A DNA stretch of 34,242 nt, taken from positions 1 through 34,242 of the forward strand of contig BNUX01000026.1 of the NCBI GenBank assembly GCA_025997675.1, in the 5' to 3' direction. Below, in pieces: positions 13,511-21,173 of this stretch. The stretch's first letter is position 1, and each line of letters starts with the position of its first letter. The position numbers were made by a program, and so were the translations under genes. This DNA is from Spirochaetia bacterium. Lineage in GTDB: Bacteria; Spirochaetota; Spirochaetia; Treponematales; Breznakiellaceae. Under the pieces are notes generated by a model. It ran no database searches and had not been told where the DNA came from. It saw only the letters and a list, made by a program, of their open reading frames with translations.

Positions 13511-14398
13511 ATGGCGAAAAAAGCCAACGCAAAAAACAGCAAGGAAATCATTGCTGTTGAGAAAATGCAAATCGAGATCACTAAGGCTGAACAGCTTTAC
13601 AGCGATGGGCTGCCGTATGAAATCGAGCGGATAGAAAACGAAATCCGTTTTTACCAGGCCCAGGCCGGAGAGTCCCTCCTGGAAATGGGGAAACGGTTTA
13701 TCCGTATCAAAGCACATGAAGATCACGGACGTTTTTTGAAGACGGTCGAAAATGTCAACATGACTGCCCGGTCAGTTCAGTACGCGATGGCGGCAGCCAT
13801 TAAGTTTTCAAATACGAAATCGATTTCGCATTTGGGTACTACCAAGATGATCGCCCTTTCAGTTCTGGACGATGACGATGTTCAGACGCTTGAGGCCGGA
13901 GGCGATATTGCCGGAATGAACCTTGACGATATAGACCGCATGGGCGTTAGGGAACTCCGCGATAACCTCCGCAAGGAACGGGAAAAGGTCAAAAAGGAAA
14001 AGGAATCCCGAAAACACGACCGCGATACCCAGGAAAAAGCCATCGCCCAAAAAGAGGCAAAAATCAACGAACTTGATCAGCAGCTTCGCTACCAACAGCC
14101 GCCCACCAAGGAACAGATTGCTATTGCGGACCTTGCAAAACTCGACAACGATTATTTTCACGAGCTTACCTCCGCAATGGCTGCAATGCGGAAAGCGGTT
14201 GACATTTTGAACAGGGCGCAGTGCGTACCGGGGGCAAATGTCCAAATCCTGAACGACTGGATCGGCAAATACAATGAGGAGATGGTTTTGCTAAACGGTG
14301 TTCGGGAAGAGTTTATCAACATCCTTGACAATCTGCATCCGGTTTCTAAAGGCGAGTATCAGGCGCAATTTGGTGATGATGTGGAGGCTCCCCTCTAA
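13511..14398 (+). CDS. DUF3102-like coiled-coil early protein
   Basis: The 295-aa protein resembles DUF3102 proteins: a segment about ALLE-MGKRFIRIKAHEDHG, then RFLKTVENVNMTARSVQYAM and SNTKSISHLGTTKMIALSVL (about residues 55-120). This is typical of phage and plasmid proteins with a helix-turn-helix-like core. A long charged coiled coil follows (about 150-200) and then a helical C-terminal domain. Its last codon overlaps the transposase start (TAATG), so it is translationally coupled to A. A DNA-binding or regulatory role is likely; the molecular function is not known. Confidence 0.78.
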   Translation: MAKKANAKNSKEIIAVEKMQIEITKAEQLYSDGLPYEIERIENEIRFYQAQAGESLLEMGKRFIRIKAHEDHGRFLKTVENVNMTARSVQYAMAAAIKFSNTKSISHLGTTKMIALSVLDDDDVQTLEAGGDIAGMNLDDIDRMGVRELRDNLRKEREKVKKEKESRKHDRDTQEKAIAQKEAKINELDQQLRYQQPPTKEQIAIADLAKLDNDYFHELTSAMAAMRKAVDILNRAQCVPGANVQILNDWIGKYNEEMVLLNGVREEFINILDNLHPVSKGEYQAQFGDDVEAPL

Positions 14399-16155
14399 TG
14401 TACCGGACGTATGCCGAACAAATGACCACCGCAGAAACCGCTGTCGGACGCAAGGCGGTGATCGCCGAAATGTGCCGGATGTTCGGTTTTTCTACTGCCA
14501 AGGCGTACAAAGTTCTGAAGGAAAGCGGATGGGATTCCGGCCGCGCAAAGCGCAAAGACGCGGGGGTCTCATCGGTAGACAAAGAACTTTTAACCGCCGT
14601 AGGCGAAATGGTTAAACAGGGCATCCGCAAAAACGGTAAAGCGACACTGCCGGTAAACGTTGCCCGGTCAATTCTGGAAGCGCGGGGTCTTGATATCCCG
14701 GTTGGCGATAGCCGCCTTCGGGAACTGCTCCGGGAAAACCATCTGTCGGTAGCCGATAGCAAGGTTCCTACACCGCACCAGAATATGCGTACCGAGTACC
14801 CAAACCAGGTACACTTTGCCGATCCCTCTGTGTGCCTGATCTACTTCGCGCCTGGCGGGAAACAAAAAATCATCGGCGATGATGAACTGTACAAAAACAA
14901 AAACTTCCTGGAAGGGAAGATGAAGTGCTGGCGCTATGTGCTGACCGATCATTATTCCGGCTGCCTGTGCGTCCGCTACTATGCGGCAATGGGCGAGACG
15001 GCGGCGAATATGTATGACTTCCTTCTGTACGCCTGGGGCCAAAAAAACAACAACGTTAACGTGTTTCACGGCATCCCGGAATTATTGATCTGGGATTGCG
15101 GCACGGCAAATATCGCCAGAGCAACAACCAATGCGCTTAAAGCCTTCGGCGTAAAAACCCTGCCGCACCTGCCGGGAAACCCCAGGGCAAAGGGCCAGGT
15201 GGAGAACGGCAATAACCTTATTGAAACACAATTTGAAAGCCGTCTTCGCTTCGAGCCGGTAAACAGTATTGAGGAATTGAACGATGCGGCGGGACGGTTT
15301 TACTCAGCCTATAACGCCAACTTGATCAACGGTCTTGATACCAGGCTGCGCCGTGGCGGGGTCATTATCGGTAGCCGAGCAAACCTCTGGCAGCGGATAC
15401 CGGTAGAAAAACTGCGGGAACTTCCCGATGAGGAAACCTGCCGCCAGGTCTTTGCCAACGGCGTCCAGACCCGGAAGGTGGCGGGGGATTTGACGGTGAG
15501 CATCGTCCATCCCAGGGCAGGGCGGTCGCTCCGCTACAGCGTCCGCGATCTGCCGGAAATCCTCGTAGGCATGGAACTCAAGCTGCAACCCCTCCTGATA
15601 AGCGTTGAACCGTTATGTATTGCAAGCTACGAAACCAAAGGAAAGGAAATGAGCTTTGAGCTTGAGCCGATTGTATTTGACGATGCCGGGTTTGACATAA
15701 ACAGCCCGGTCTTCGGCCAGGAATACAAACGGCCCAAAGACACGGAACGGGAAACCGCAGGAAAGATACTGGAAAAACCCGGCCTGGCCGCCGTTATGGG
15801 GCCGGCCCACAGTTTTATCAAACCGGAAAATCCTTTTATGCGGAACAGCGCCGGAATGCCAATTGATGTAGCGGAAACCGTACACACCCACGAAATAATC
15901 ATCAGCGCGGTGGAGGCAGCCAAGCGGGTCAAGGCGCAGTGCGGCGAAGTACCGGAAGGTTTCATCAATACCCTGCGGGAACAATATCCCGAAGGAGTAC
16001 CCACACGGGTAGTTGATGATTTTATCAAGGCGCGGAAGCCAAGAATCGAAGTCCCAATCAATACCAAGGACTGGGTTATTCATGGCAGCGCGGCGGCTCT
16101 CGCCGGGGAAAATAAGGAAATCCCGGTGGCGGCCAAGAAAAGCAAAATTGCGTAA
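14398..16155 (+). CDS. A: Transposase A, Mu-type DDE recombinase
   Basis: The 585-aa transposase integrates the phage and replicates it by transposition. An N-terminal HTH region (about residues 15-45, MCRMFGFSTAKAYKVLKESG) and a second helical DNA-binding segment (60-115) are followed by the RNase H-like core. The DDE triad is visible: Asp142 in HFADPSV, Asp233 in LLIWDCGTAN and Glu269 in GQVENGNNLIE. A beta-barrel domain (about 355-430) and a C-terminal region (to 585) that would contact the ATPase follow. It is somewhat shorter than MuA (663 aa), mostly at the N-terminus, so the enhancer-binding domain may be absent. It lies 11 bases before the B gene. Confidence 0.95.
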   Translation: MYRTYAEQMTTAETAVGRKAVIAEMCRMFGFSTAKAYKVLKESGWDSGRAKRKDAGVSSVDKELLTAVGEMVKQGIRKNGKATLPVNVARSILEARGLDIPVGDSRLRELLRENHLSVADSKVPTPHQNMRTEYPNQVHFADPSVCLIYFAPGGKQKIIGDDELYKNKNFLEGKMKCWRYVLTDHYSGCLCVRYYAAMGETAANMYDFLLYAWGQKNNNVNVFHGIPELLIWDCGTANIARATTNALKAFGVKTLPHLPGNPRAKGQVENGNNLIETQFESRLRFEPVNSIEELNDAAGRFYSAYNANLINGLDTRLRRGGVIIGSRANLWQRIPVEKLRELPDEETCRQVFANGVQTRKVAGDLTVSIVHPRAGRSLRYSVRDLPEILVGMELKLQPLLISVEPLCIASYETKGKEMSFELEPIVFDDAGFDINSPVFGQEYKRPKDTERETAGKILEKPGLAAVMGPAHSFIKPENPFMRNSAGMPIDVAETVHTHEIIISAVEAAKRVKAQCGEVPEGFINTLREQYPEGVPTRVVDDFIKARKPRIEVPINTKDWVIHGSAAALAGENKEIPVAAKKSKIA

Positions 16156-16166
16156 GGAGTTTAATC

Positions 16167-17024
16167 ATGTTGCAGTTGAAAACATTTAAGAAATTCGGGC
16201 TTACCCAGGACCCCTTTAGCGGGGATGTGGTAAAAGCGGAGGACGTGTACCTGACCGATGACACCCGGTTTGTGTCCGAGTATTTATTACAGGCCGCCAA
16301 GGTGGGCGGCATGGTCGCCTTGGTCGGCGAATCGGGAAGCGGTAAAACTACTATCCGGCGCTTCGCCATTGACCGCATGACGGCGGAGGGCGAGAAGGTG
16401 CGGGTTATCGCACCGCGCTGTGTTGATAAGACCCGGCTCACCACCAGCACGATATGCGATGCCATTATTAATGACTGCTCCACCGAAGCGCCCCGGCGCA
16501 CCCTGGAGGCCAAGGCCCGGCAGGTGGAACGGATACTCACCAACTCAAGCCGGAGCGGGTACAGCCATGTGTTGATGATCGAGGAGGCTCACGACCTCAG
16601 CATTCATACCCTGAAGTACCTCAAGCGTTTTTGGGAAATGGAAGACGGTTTCAAAAAGCTGCTCTCCATCGTGCTTATCGGTCAAATCGAATTGAAATCA
16701 AAACTCGATGAAAGCAAAAACTGGGAGGCGCGGGAAGTGATCCGGCGCATGGAAATCCTGGAACTTGAACCGCTGGGCTCCGGCGCGGATATCGCCGCCT
16801 ATCTGGATATCAAATTCGGGCGGCTCGGCAAAGAACGAAAGGCCGTTATTAATGATGGCGGCTGCGAAGCCCTGGCCGCGAAGCTCCGGCGGCAAACCCG
16901 GAACGGCGTGGTCTACTCGGTGGCCTATCCCCTGCTCATCAATAACTGGTGCCGCAGGGCAATGAACCAGGCGGCAGAACTTGGCGCGGACATCGTTGAT
17001 GCCGAAGTGGTCGGCAGTCTGTAA
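16167..17024 (+). CDS. B: Transposition ATPase B (MuB/TniB-like AAA+)
   Basis: The 285-aa AAA+ ATPase selects target DNA and activates the transposase. Walker A GESGSGKTT is at residues 54-62 and Walker B HVLMIEEAHD at 134-143; sensor-type residues follow in SIVLIGQIELKSKL. The C-terminal part (LRRQTRNGVVYSVAYPLLIN) is helical. It starts directly with a short DPFSGDV motif before the ATPase. The N-terminal helix-turn-helix of MuB appears to be missing, which makes it closer to the TniB/ExeA-like ATPases of other transposing phages. It is coupled to A by position. Confidence 0.9.
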   Translation: MLQLKTFKKFGLTQDPFSGDVVKAEDVYLTDDTRFVSEYLLQAAKVGGMVALVGESGSGKTTIRRFAIDRMTAEGEKVRVIAPRCVDKTRLTTSTICDAIINDCSTEAPRRTLEAKARQVERILTNSSRSGYSHVLMIEEAHDLSIHTLKYLKRFWEMEDGFKKLLSIVLIGQIELKSKLDESKNWEAREVIRRMEILELEPLGSGADIAAYLDIKFGRLGKERKAVINDGGCEALAAKLRRQTRNGVVYSVAYPLLINNWCRRAMNQAAELGADIVDAEVVGSL

Positions 17025-17044
17025 AAAACAAGAGGGAGGGGAAA

Positions 17045-17362
17045 ATGACAAAGATGACCATCACCTTTGATGATGAAACGATGGAGACGCTTCGGGCAAA
17101 AGCGAAAGCGGAGGGGTTTGCCCGTCCGGCTTGGATGGCTCGGTTCCTGATTGTAAAGGGGCTCCGGGGAATAGGAATAAGCGGCCCCGATGATGAGCCC
17201 AGTCTTATCAAGCTAAAAAACCGGAGAGAGATTGAAGCGTATGTGGAAGCGAAAGGGCTGCGCCTTGATCTTTTTATTGGAAATTGTGTTTTATCCGAAA
17301 TGAAAAGACACGCCCTAAAAGGGACGCAAAAAGAAGAGTTCGACCGGATACTCAAAAAATAA
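17045..17362 (+). CDS. Small early protein with ribbon-helix-helix-like start
   Basis: The 105-aa product starts MTKMTITFDDETMETLRAKA, a beta strand followed by a helix, then GFARPAWMARFLIVKGLRGI. This matches a ribbon-helix-helix dimer-forming DNA-binding domain. The C-terminal half is helical and charged. A GGGAGGGG site lies upstream. It follows the ATPase gene by 20 bases. A transcription regulator is plausible; the specific target is unknown. Confidence 0.65.
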   Translation: MTKMTITFDDETMETLRAKAKAEGFARPAWMARFLIVKGLRGIGISGPDDEPSLIKLKNRREIEAYVEAKGLRLDLFIGNCVLSEMKRHALKGTQKEEFDRILKK

Positions 17363-17363
17363 A

Positions 17364-17393
17364 AAACAAGCCCAGCCTCACGTGGGGCAGGGC
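17364..17393 (-). terminator. Near-palindromic hairpin, terminator on the minus strand
   Basis: GCCCAGCCTCAC (17370-17381) pairs with GTGGGGCAGGGC (17382-17393) with one mismatch and one wobble. On the minus strand the stem is followed by TTGTTTTTT (17361-17369), which is terminator-like. On the plus strand there is no T-run, so early transcription can pass. It may block antisense transcription. Confidence 0.45.
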
Positions 17394-17441
17394 CTCTATG
17401 GGGCAATTAAAACGGGTGCAGGAAACCCAAAGGAGCGAAAA

Positions 17442-17666
17442 ATGAAGAACAAGTTATCAGATCTTAATAATCACCTGTTTGCCGAGATTGAACGGCTGGG
17501 AGATGAAGATTTGAAAGGGGAAAAACTTACGGAGGAAATCAACCGGGCAAATGCGATTCAGGCGGTGGCCGGGCAGATTATAGCCAACGAAAACCTTGTC
17601 CTTAAGGCCCATGTCGCAAAAACTGACATGGTCTCCGGGAAACTGCCATTACAATTAACGGACTAA
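17442..17666 (+). CDS. Small helical early protein
   Basis: The 74-aa protein starts at ATG 17442 with an AGGAG site; a frame extension to 17382 lies in the hairpin region and is not supported. The sequence KLSDLNNHLFAEIERLGDED, then LTEEINRANAIQAVAGQIIA is almost wholly helical. It resembles small conserved early phage proteins found near gemA and HNH genes, for which no function is established. It is followed 4 bases later by the HNH gene. Confidence 0.7.
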   Translation: MKNKLSDLNNHLFAEIERLGDEDLKGEKLTEEINRANAIQAVAGQIIANENLVLKAHVAKTDMVSGKLPLQLTD

Positions 17667-17670
17667 AGGT

Positions 17671-18294
17671 ATGCGCACACACAAATATTCTGAAAAGGAA
17701 ATAAAATTCCTGAAGAAGACATTGCCCGGGCGCAGCTTTGCCGAGACCGCGAAACTTTTCAACAAGCATTTTGGTCTCCGGGTAAAGCATTCGAGCATCA
17801 TAATGGCCTGCAAAAACCGCCATCTAACCAACGGCCTTGATTGCAGATTCCGGGCCGGAGGCGAGACGTGGAACAAAGGAATGAAAGGATGGTGTGCACC
17901 GGGGTCTGAAAAATCATGTTTTAAGCCAGGGCATATGCCGGAGAATTGCGTGCCGGTAGGAACTGAAGTAATCGATACGGATGGATATGTAAAAGTAAAG
18001 ATTGCTGATCCTAAGACATGGAAGGTCAAACACCGGATCATTTGGGAAAAAGCGAACGGCCCGGTACCCAAAGGGAACGTGATTATCTTTGCCGATGGAA
18101 ACAGGATGAATGTGAAACTGAAAAATCTTCTTATGGTTTCCCGAAAAGAACTTGCCGTCATGAATCGCTCTGGCTTGATTTATGAGAATGCCGAGTTTAC
18201 CAAAACCGGCAAATTAATCGCCGATATCAAAATCGGTATTGCCGACCGTAAACGGGGGTCCCGTCATCGGTCAGCCAAGAGGAGGCCAAAATGA
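17671..18294 (+). CDS. HNH endonuclease
   Basis: The 207-aa protein has an N-terminal HTH-like segment (KYSEKEIKFLKKTLPGRSFA, KHSSIIMACKNRHL, about residues 5-50). An HNH_3-type nuclease domain follows: DGYVKVKI, VKHRIIWEKANGPVPKGNVI with the catalytic His, and IFADGNRMNVKLKNL with the following Asp/Asn residues. Related proteins are frequent in phage early regions and may be homing-type nucleases or DNA-processing factors. It lies between a small gene and gemA, with coupled overlap to gemA. The terminal basic tail (RKRGSRHRSAKRRPK) suggests DNA contact. Confidence 0.83.
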   Translation: MRTHKYSEKEIKFLKKTLPGRSFAETAKLFNKHFGLRVKHSSIIMACKNRHLTNGLDCRFRAGGETWNKGMKGWCAPGSEKSCFKPGHMPENCVPVGTEVIDTDGYVKVKIADPKTWKVKHRIIWEKANGPVPKGNVIIFADGNRMNVKLKNLLMVSRKELAVMNRSGLIYENAEFTKTGKLIADIKIGIADRKRGSRHRSAKRRPK

Positions 18295-18743
18295 AACCGC
18301 AGCGCCGCACAAAACTGATACAGCTTATCCATGTGGGCAAAAAAGAAATAGGCATATCGGACGAGGATTACCGCGTCATGCTCCATGGGGCCACCGCGAA
18401 ATCATCGTGTACCGACATGACCGTTCCGGAACTGGAAGCGGTACTGACCGCGCTGCGCCGCCTTGGGTTTCAGAATCCGCAACGATGCGGCAACACACGG
18501 GTATCGCCACAGGAAAAGGGGCGCGCATCCTACCGCCAGTTGGAATACATCAAAGGGATGTGGGCGAAGTGCGCACGGAATAAAAATGATGAGGCGCTTC
18601 TAGTTTTTGTAAACCGCATCGCTCATGTTAAGGCGCTTCGTTTTCTTACGGTTCACACCGCCCAGAAAGTAACCCTCGCGCTCCGGGACATGATGATCAA
18701 GGCCGGTTTTGATCCCGATACCTCGGAGGCATTGAATGGGTAA
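18291..18743 (+). CDS. gemA: GemA-like regulator (Mu gp16, DUF1018)
   Basis: The 150-aa protein matches the DUF1018/GemA family: LIQLIHVGKKEIGISDEDYR, VMLHGATAKSSCTDMTVPEL and LEAVLTALRRLGF at the N-terminus. A linker and the C-terminal block YRQLEYIKGMWAKCARNKND, then ALRFLTVHTAQKVTLALRDM follow. In Mu, GemA alters host gene expression and DNA supercoiling. The gene overlaps the HNH gene (ATGA) and the mor gene, as expected for the Mu gemA-mor operon. Confidence 0.9.
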   Translation: MKPQRRTKLIQLIHVGKKEIGISDEDYRVMLHGATAKSSCTDMTVPELEAVLTALRRLGFQNPQRCGNTRVSPQEKGRASYRQLEYIKGMWAKCARNKNDEALLVFVNRIAHVKALRFLTVHTAQKVTLALRDMMIKAGFDPDTSEALNG

Positions 18744-19218
18744 ATCCCGCAATAATGCCCTGGTAGAAGATTTGATCCTCTCCTGTACCGGGGGCGAGGT
18801 AGGATCGGAAACCGCGCAAAGAGCGATCCGGGCTTTATGCCGCTACTACGGCGGCCAGATGATTTATGTTCCGGCAAAAAAAGAAACCGGAATATCAGCA
18901 GAAAAACTGCGGGGCATTGTTGCGGATGTGGTAGGAGATTCTGCGGCGGTAGAAATTGTTGGAAAAATTATGAAGCTCTATGGGAATATGCAGGTTTATA
19001 TTCCCCTTGAACGAAAGGCTTTCCGTAAAATCATCGCCCTTGAAATTTATGAACGCTCCGGTAAGAATGGAATTTCCATGAATGATCTTGCCAGGGAATA
19101 CGGCATCAGTTTTACTCTCGCTTATCACCTTTGGCAGGAAGGGCAGCACGAAAAACTGAAGCCGTCTATACCGTACCTCCCCTTCCTGGAGCTGGCCGAA
19201 AGCAATAACGGCGATTAG
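18736..19218 (+). CDS. mor: Mor-family late transcription activator
   Basis: The 160-aa protein contains the Mor/C dimerisation-and-HTH module in its second half: YGNMQVYIPLERKAFRKIIA, then ALEIYERSGKNGISMNDLAR and EYGISFTLAYHLWQEGQ (recognition helix, about residues 115-140). The first half carries a second, related motif (CRYYGGQMIYVPAKKE, about residues 36-51) preceded by a helix, so the dimerisation unit appears duplicated. Mor is longer here than in Mu (about 130 aa). It should bind upstream of middle/late promoters. One candidate promoter lies just after this gene; the other target could be the divergent lysis block. Confidence 0.88.
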   Translation: MGKSRNNALVEDLILSCTGGEVGSETAQRAIRALCRYYGGQMIYVPAKKETGISAEKLRGIVADVVGDSAAVEIVGKIMKLYGNMQVYIPLERKAFRKIIALEIYERSGKNGISMNDLAREYGISFTLAYHLWQEGQHEKLKPSIPYLPFLELAESNNGD

Positions 19219-19224
19219 CATAAA

Positions 19225-19255
19225 AATATATCCTTTACCCTATAAGCTGACGGTA
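19225..19255 (+). promoter_or_regulatory. Candidate Mor-dependent promoter, leaderless protease start
   Basis: TATAAG at 19241-19246 is a good -10 element without a matching -35 (AT-rich CATAAA at about 19219-19224), as expected for an activator-dependent promoter. Transcription would begin about 19253-19255, at the ATG of the next gene. There is no ribosome site, so the message may be leaderless. Confidence 0.45.
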
Positions 19256-20250
19256 TGGAAATTACCGGCAGCCTTTTTTTATCACTTAATTTTGAAAGCG
19301 GTACATTGCCCAATTCCATTGAACTCATCCCCGCCGGGGTATCAATCCAGGGCAGGGATGGGCGCAAATGGAAAAATGGCCAGCCACAAAAAGTAGTCCT
19401 CAATTCAATGGCCCGGCTTTCCAAACTGGTGATAGACGAAAACCATGCCACCGATTTATCGGCGCCCAAGGGCGGTGCTTCTCCGGCAATGGGCTGGATG
19501 ACTAACCTGCGTACCGGAGAGGGCGGATCAATTCAGGCCGATGTGGAATGGACAAAACGCGGCGAACAGGCGGTACTCAACAAGGAGTACAGCTTCATCT
19601 CGCCGGTGTTCCTGCATGATGACCAGGGCGAGATTACCACGGTGCTTCGGGCTGCCCTTACCAATTCCCCCAATTTGCAATTACCGGCGCTTAATTCCGA
19701 GCAGCCGGAAAAAAATAACAAGGAGGCCTTAATGAATAAGGCATTATGTACGGCTTTGGGCCTGAGCGAATCAGCGACTGAAGCGGAAATTCTCGCGGCT
19801 GTTACAGCCCTGAATGCGGCAAAGCCTGTCGGGGTGCAAACCCAGACCGATACGACCAAGGTTGATCTTGCAGCCTATGCGCCCAGGGCCGATCTCAACG
19901 CGATGGAGGCACGGGCGGTGGCCGCCGAGAAGCAGCTTGCTGATCTCAACGCCGTCCAGCTCAAGCAGAAAGCGGAAACGGCAGTGGACGAGGCGATCAA
20001 GAACCGGAAGATTGCCCCGGCAAGCCGGGCCGAGTATCTGTCGCTTTGCGCTACGCAGGAAGGTTTGGAGGCCTTCAAAAAAATCGCCGCCGCTACACCG
20101 GCGATCATCAGCACGGAAACCCAGGCCCCGGAAGGTACGCCCCCGGCTGCGTGTGGCGGCGCTGCGCTGAACGCCGAGGAAACCGAACTCGCCAAGGCAA
20201 TGGGTTACAGCGTGGAAGAGTACCAAAAAATCAAGGAGGGTAAGAAATGA
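19255..20250 (+). CDS. Head maturation protease with C-terminal scaffold (Mu gpI-like)
   Basis: The 331-aa protein matches the Mu-like protease family: LNFESGTLPNSIELIPAGVS, then IQGRDGRKWKNGQPQKVV, DENHATDLSAPKGGASPAMG and QAVLNKEYSFISPVFLHDDQ (about residues 10-125). These residues form the self-processing capsid protease region. The C-terminal part is the helical scaffold (from residue 160), which is also made separately from an internal start. The ATG at 19255 fits the family N-terminus but has no ribosome site. In Mu the same dual design gives gpI and gpZ. The stop overlaps the major head gene. Confidence 0.92.
   Translation: MEITGSLFLSLNFESGTLPNSIELIPAGVSIQGRDGRKWKNGQPQKVVLNSMARLSKLVIDENHATDLSAPKGGASPAMGWMTNLRTGEGGSIQADVEWTKRGEQAVLNKEYSFISPVFLHDDQGEITTVLRAALTNSPNLQLPALNSEQPEKNNKEALMNKALCTALGLSESATEAEILAAVTALNAAKPVGVQTQTDTTKVDLAAYAPRADLNAMEARAVAAEKQLADLNAVQLKQKAETAVDEAIKNRKIAPASRAEYLSLCATQEGLEAFKKIAAATPAIISTETQAPEGTPPAACGGAALNAEETELAKAMGYSVEEYQKIKEGKK
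19732..20250 (+). CDS. Scaffolding protein from internal in-frame start (Mu gpZ-like)
   Basis: Inside the protease gene an AGGAGG site at 19721-19726 precedes an in-frame ATG at 19732. This gives a 172-aa protein that starts MNKALCTALGLSESATEAEI and has an Ala/Glu-rich, coiled-coil middle (about residues 65-105, DLNAMEARAVAAEKQLADLN). It ends AKAMGYSVEEYQKIKEGKK. This is the classical arrangement of gpZ nested in gpI: the scaffold is needed in excess over the protease and directs procapsid assembly. The strong internal ribosome site contrasts with the missing one at 19255. Confidence 0.85.
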   Translation: MNKALCTALGLSESATEAEILAAVTALNAAKPVGVQTQTDTTKVDLAAYAPRADLNAMEARAVAAEKQLADLNAVQLKQKAETAVDEAIKNRKIAPASRAEYLSLCATQEGLEAFKKIAAATPAIISTETQAPEGTPPAACGGAALNAEETELAKAMGYSVEEYQKIKEGKK

Positions 20251-21161
20251 TCATTACCAGCACTGTTCTTAACGCCCTGCGCACCGCGCTCCGGGACGAG
20301 TTCCGTACCCGGATGGCGGATATTGACGCGAAGCCCATTTGGAGGCTGCTTGCCACTATCATCCCGTCCAGCACCCAAAGCAACACCTACGGCTGGCTTG
20401 GGGCTTTCCCCCAAATGCGGGAATGGGTGGGAGATCGTGTCATCAAGGACATGAAGGAATTCGCCTACCAGATTGCCAACCGGAAATTTGAATCCACCCT
20501 GGGAGTTGACCGGGTGGATATTGAAGACGATAACCTGGGCCAGTACCGGGTTATGGCACGGGAAATGGCCGATGAATATGAGCGGTTTATGAACCGCAAC
20601 GTAGCGGCTCTTCTTACCGGCGGTTTTGCCAACCTCTGCTATGACGGCCAGAAATTTTTTGACGCCGATCACCCGGTCTATCCGAACACGGACGGCACCG
20701 GCACTGCGGCTGACTTTTCCAACATCATCGGCACCGGCGCGGAGAACGGATCGCCCTGGGCGCTGCTTTCCCTCTCCGGCAGCCTCAAGCCCCTCATCGT
20801 CCAGCAACGCACCCAGCCTGAATTTGAGGAAATCACCGACACCAAGAACGACCGGGTCTTCATGCAGGACAAGTACCTGTACGGCATCCGCTACCGGGGC
20901 AGCTTCGGCTACGGCCTCTGGCAGCAGGCCGTGGGGTCCAAAGCCGCGCTCTCCGCCGCCAATTACGAGGCGGCCCGGCTTAAAATGCAGACCTGGAAAA
21001 GGGACGGCGGCGATCCCCTGGGAATCGTACCGACACACCTGATTGTCGGCCCCGCTAATGAAGCGGCGGCCCGCGCAATCCTGATGCGGGAACTCATCAA
21101 CGGGGGCGAGTCAAACCCCAACTACCACACGGCGGAACTTATTGTAGTTCCGCATCTGTAA
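20247..21161 (+). CDS. Major head protein (Mu gpT-like)
   Basis: The 304-aa capsid protein matches the Mu gpT family: LNALRTALRDEFRTRM at the N-terminus, TQSNTYGWLGAFPQMREWVG, ESTLGVDRVDIEDDNLGQYR, then GFANLCYDGQKFFDADHPVY and a C-terminal P-domain-like segment (ANEAAARAILMRELINGGES, PNYHTAELIVVPHL). Length is as in Mu T (305 aa). It overlaps the protease/scaffold stop by four bases (ATGA), so expression is coupled. It has strong ribosome-site context (GGAGGGTAAGA). Confidence 0.95.
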   Translation: MIITSTVLNALRTALRDEFRTRMADIDAKPIWRLLATIIPSSTQSNTYGWLGAFPQMREWVGDRVIKDMKEFAYQIANRKFESTLGVDRVDIEDDNLGQYRVMAREMADEYERFMNRNVAALLTGGFANLCYDGQKFFDADHPVYPNTDGTGTAADFSNIIGTGAENGSPWALLSLSGSLKPLIVQQRTQPEFEEITDTKNDRVFMQDKYLYGIRYRGSFGYGLWQQAVGSKAALSAANYEAARLKMQTWKRDGGDPLGIVPTHLIVGPANEAAARAILMRELINGGESNPNYHTAELIVVPHL

Positions 21162-21173
21162 GGAGGATTAAAC

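Noticed and set aside
19533..21038. Long minus-strand ORFs opposite protease, scaffold and major head genes
   Set aside because: They are antisense shadows of GC-rich coding sequence, with no ribosome sites and repetitive composition.
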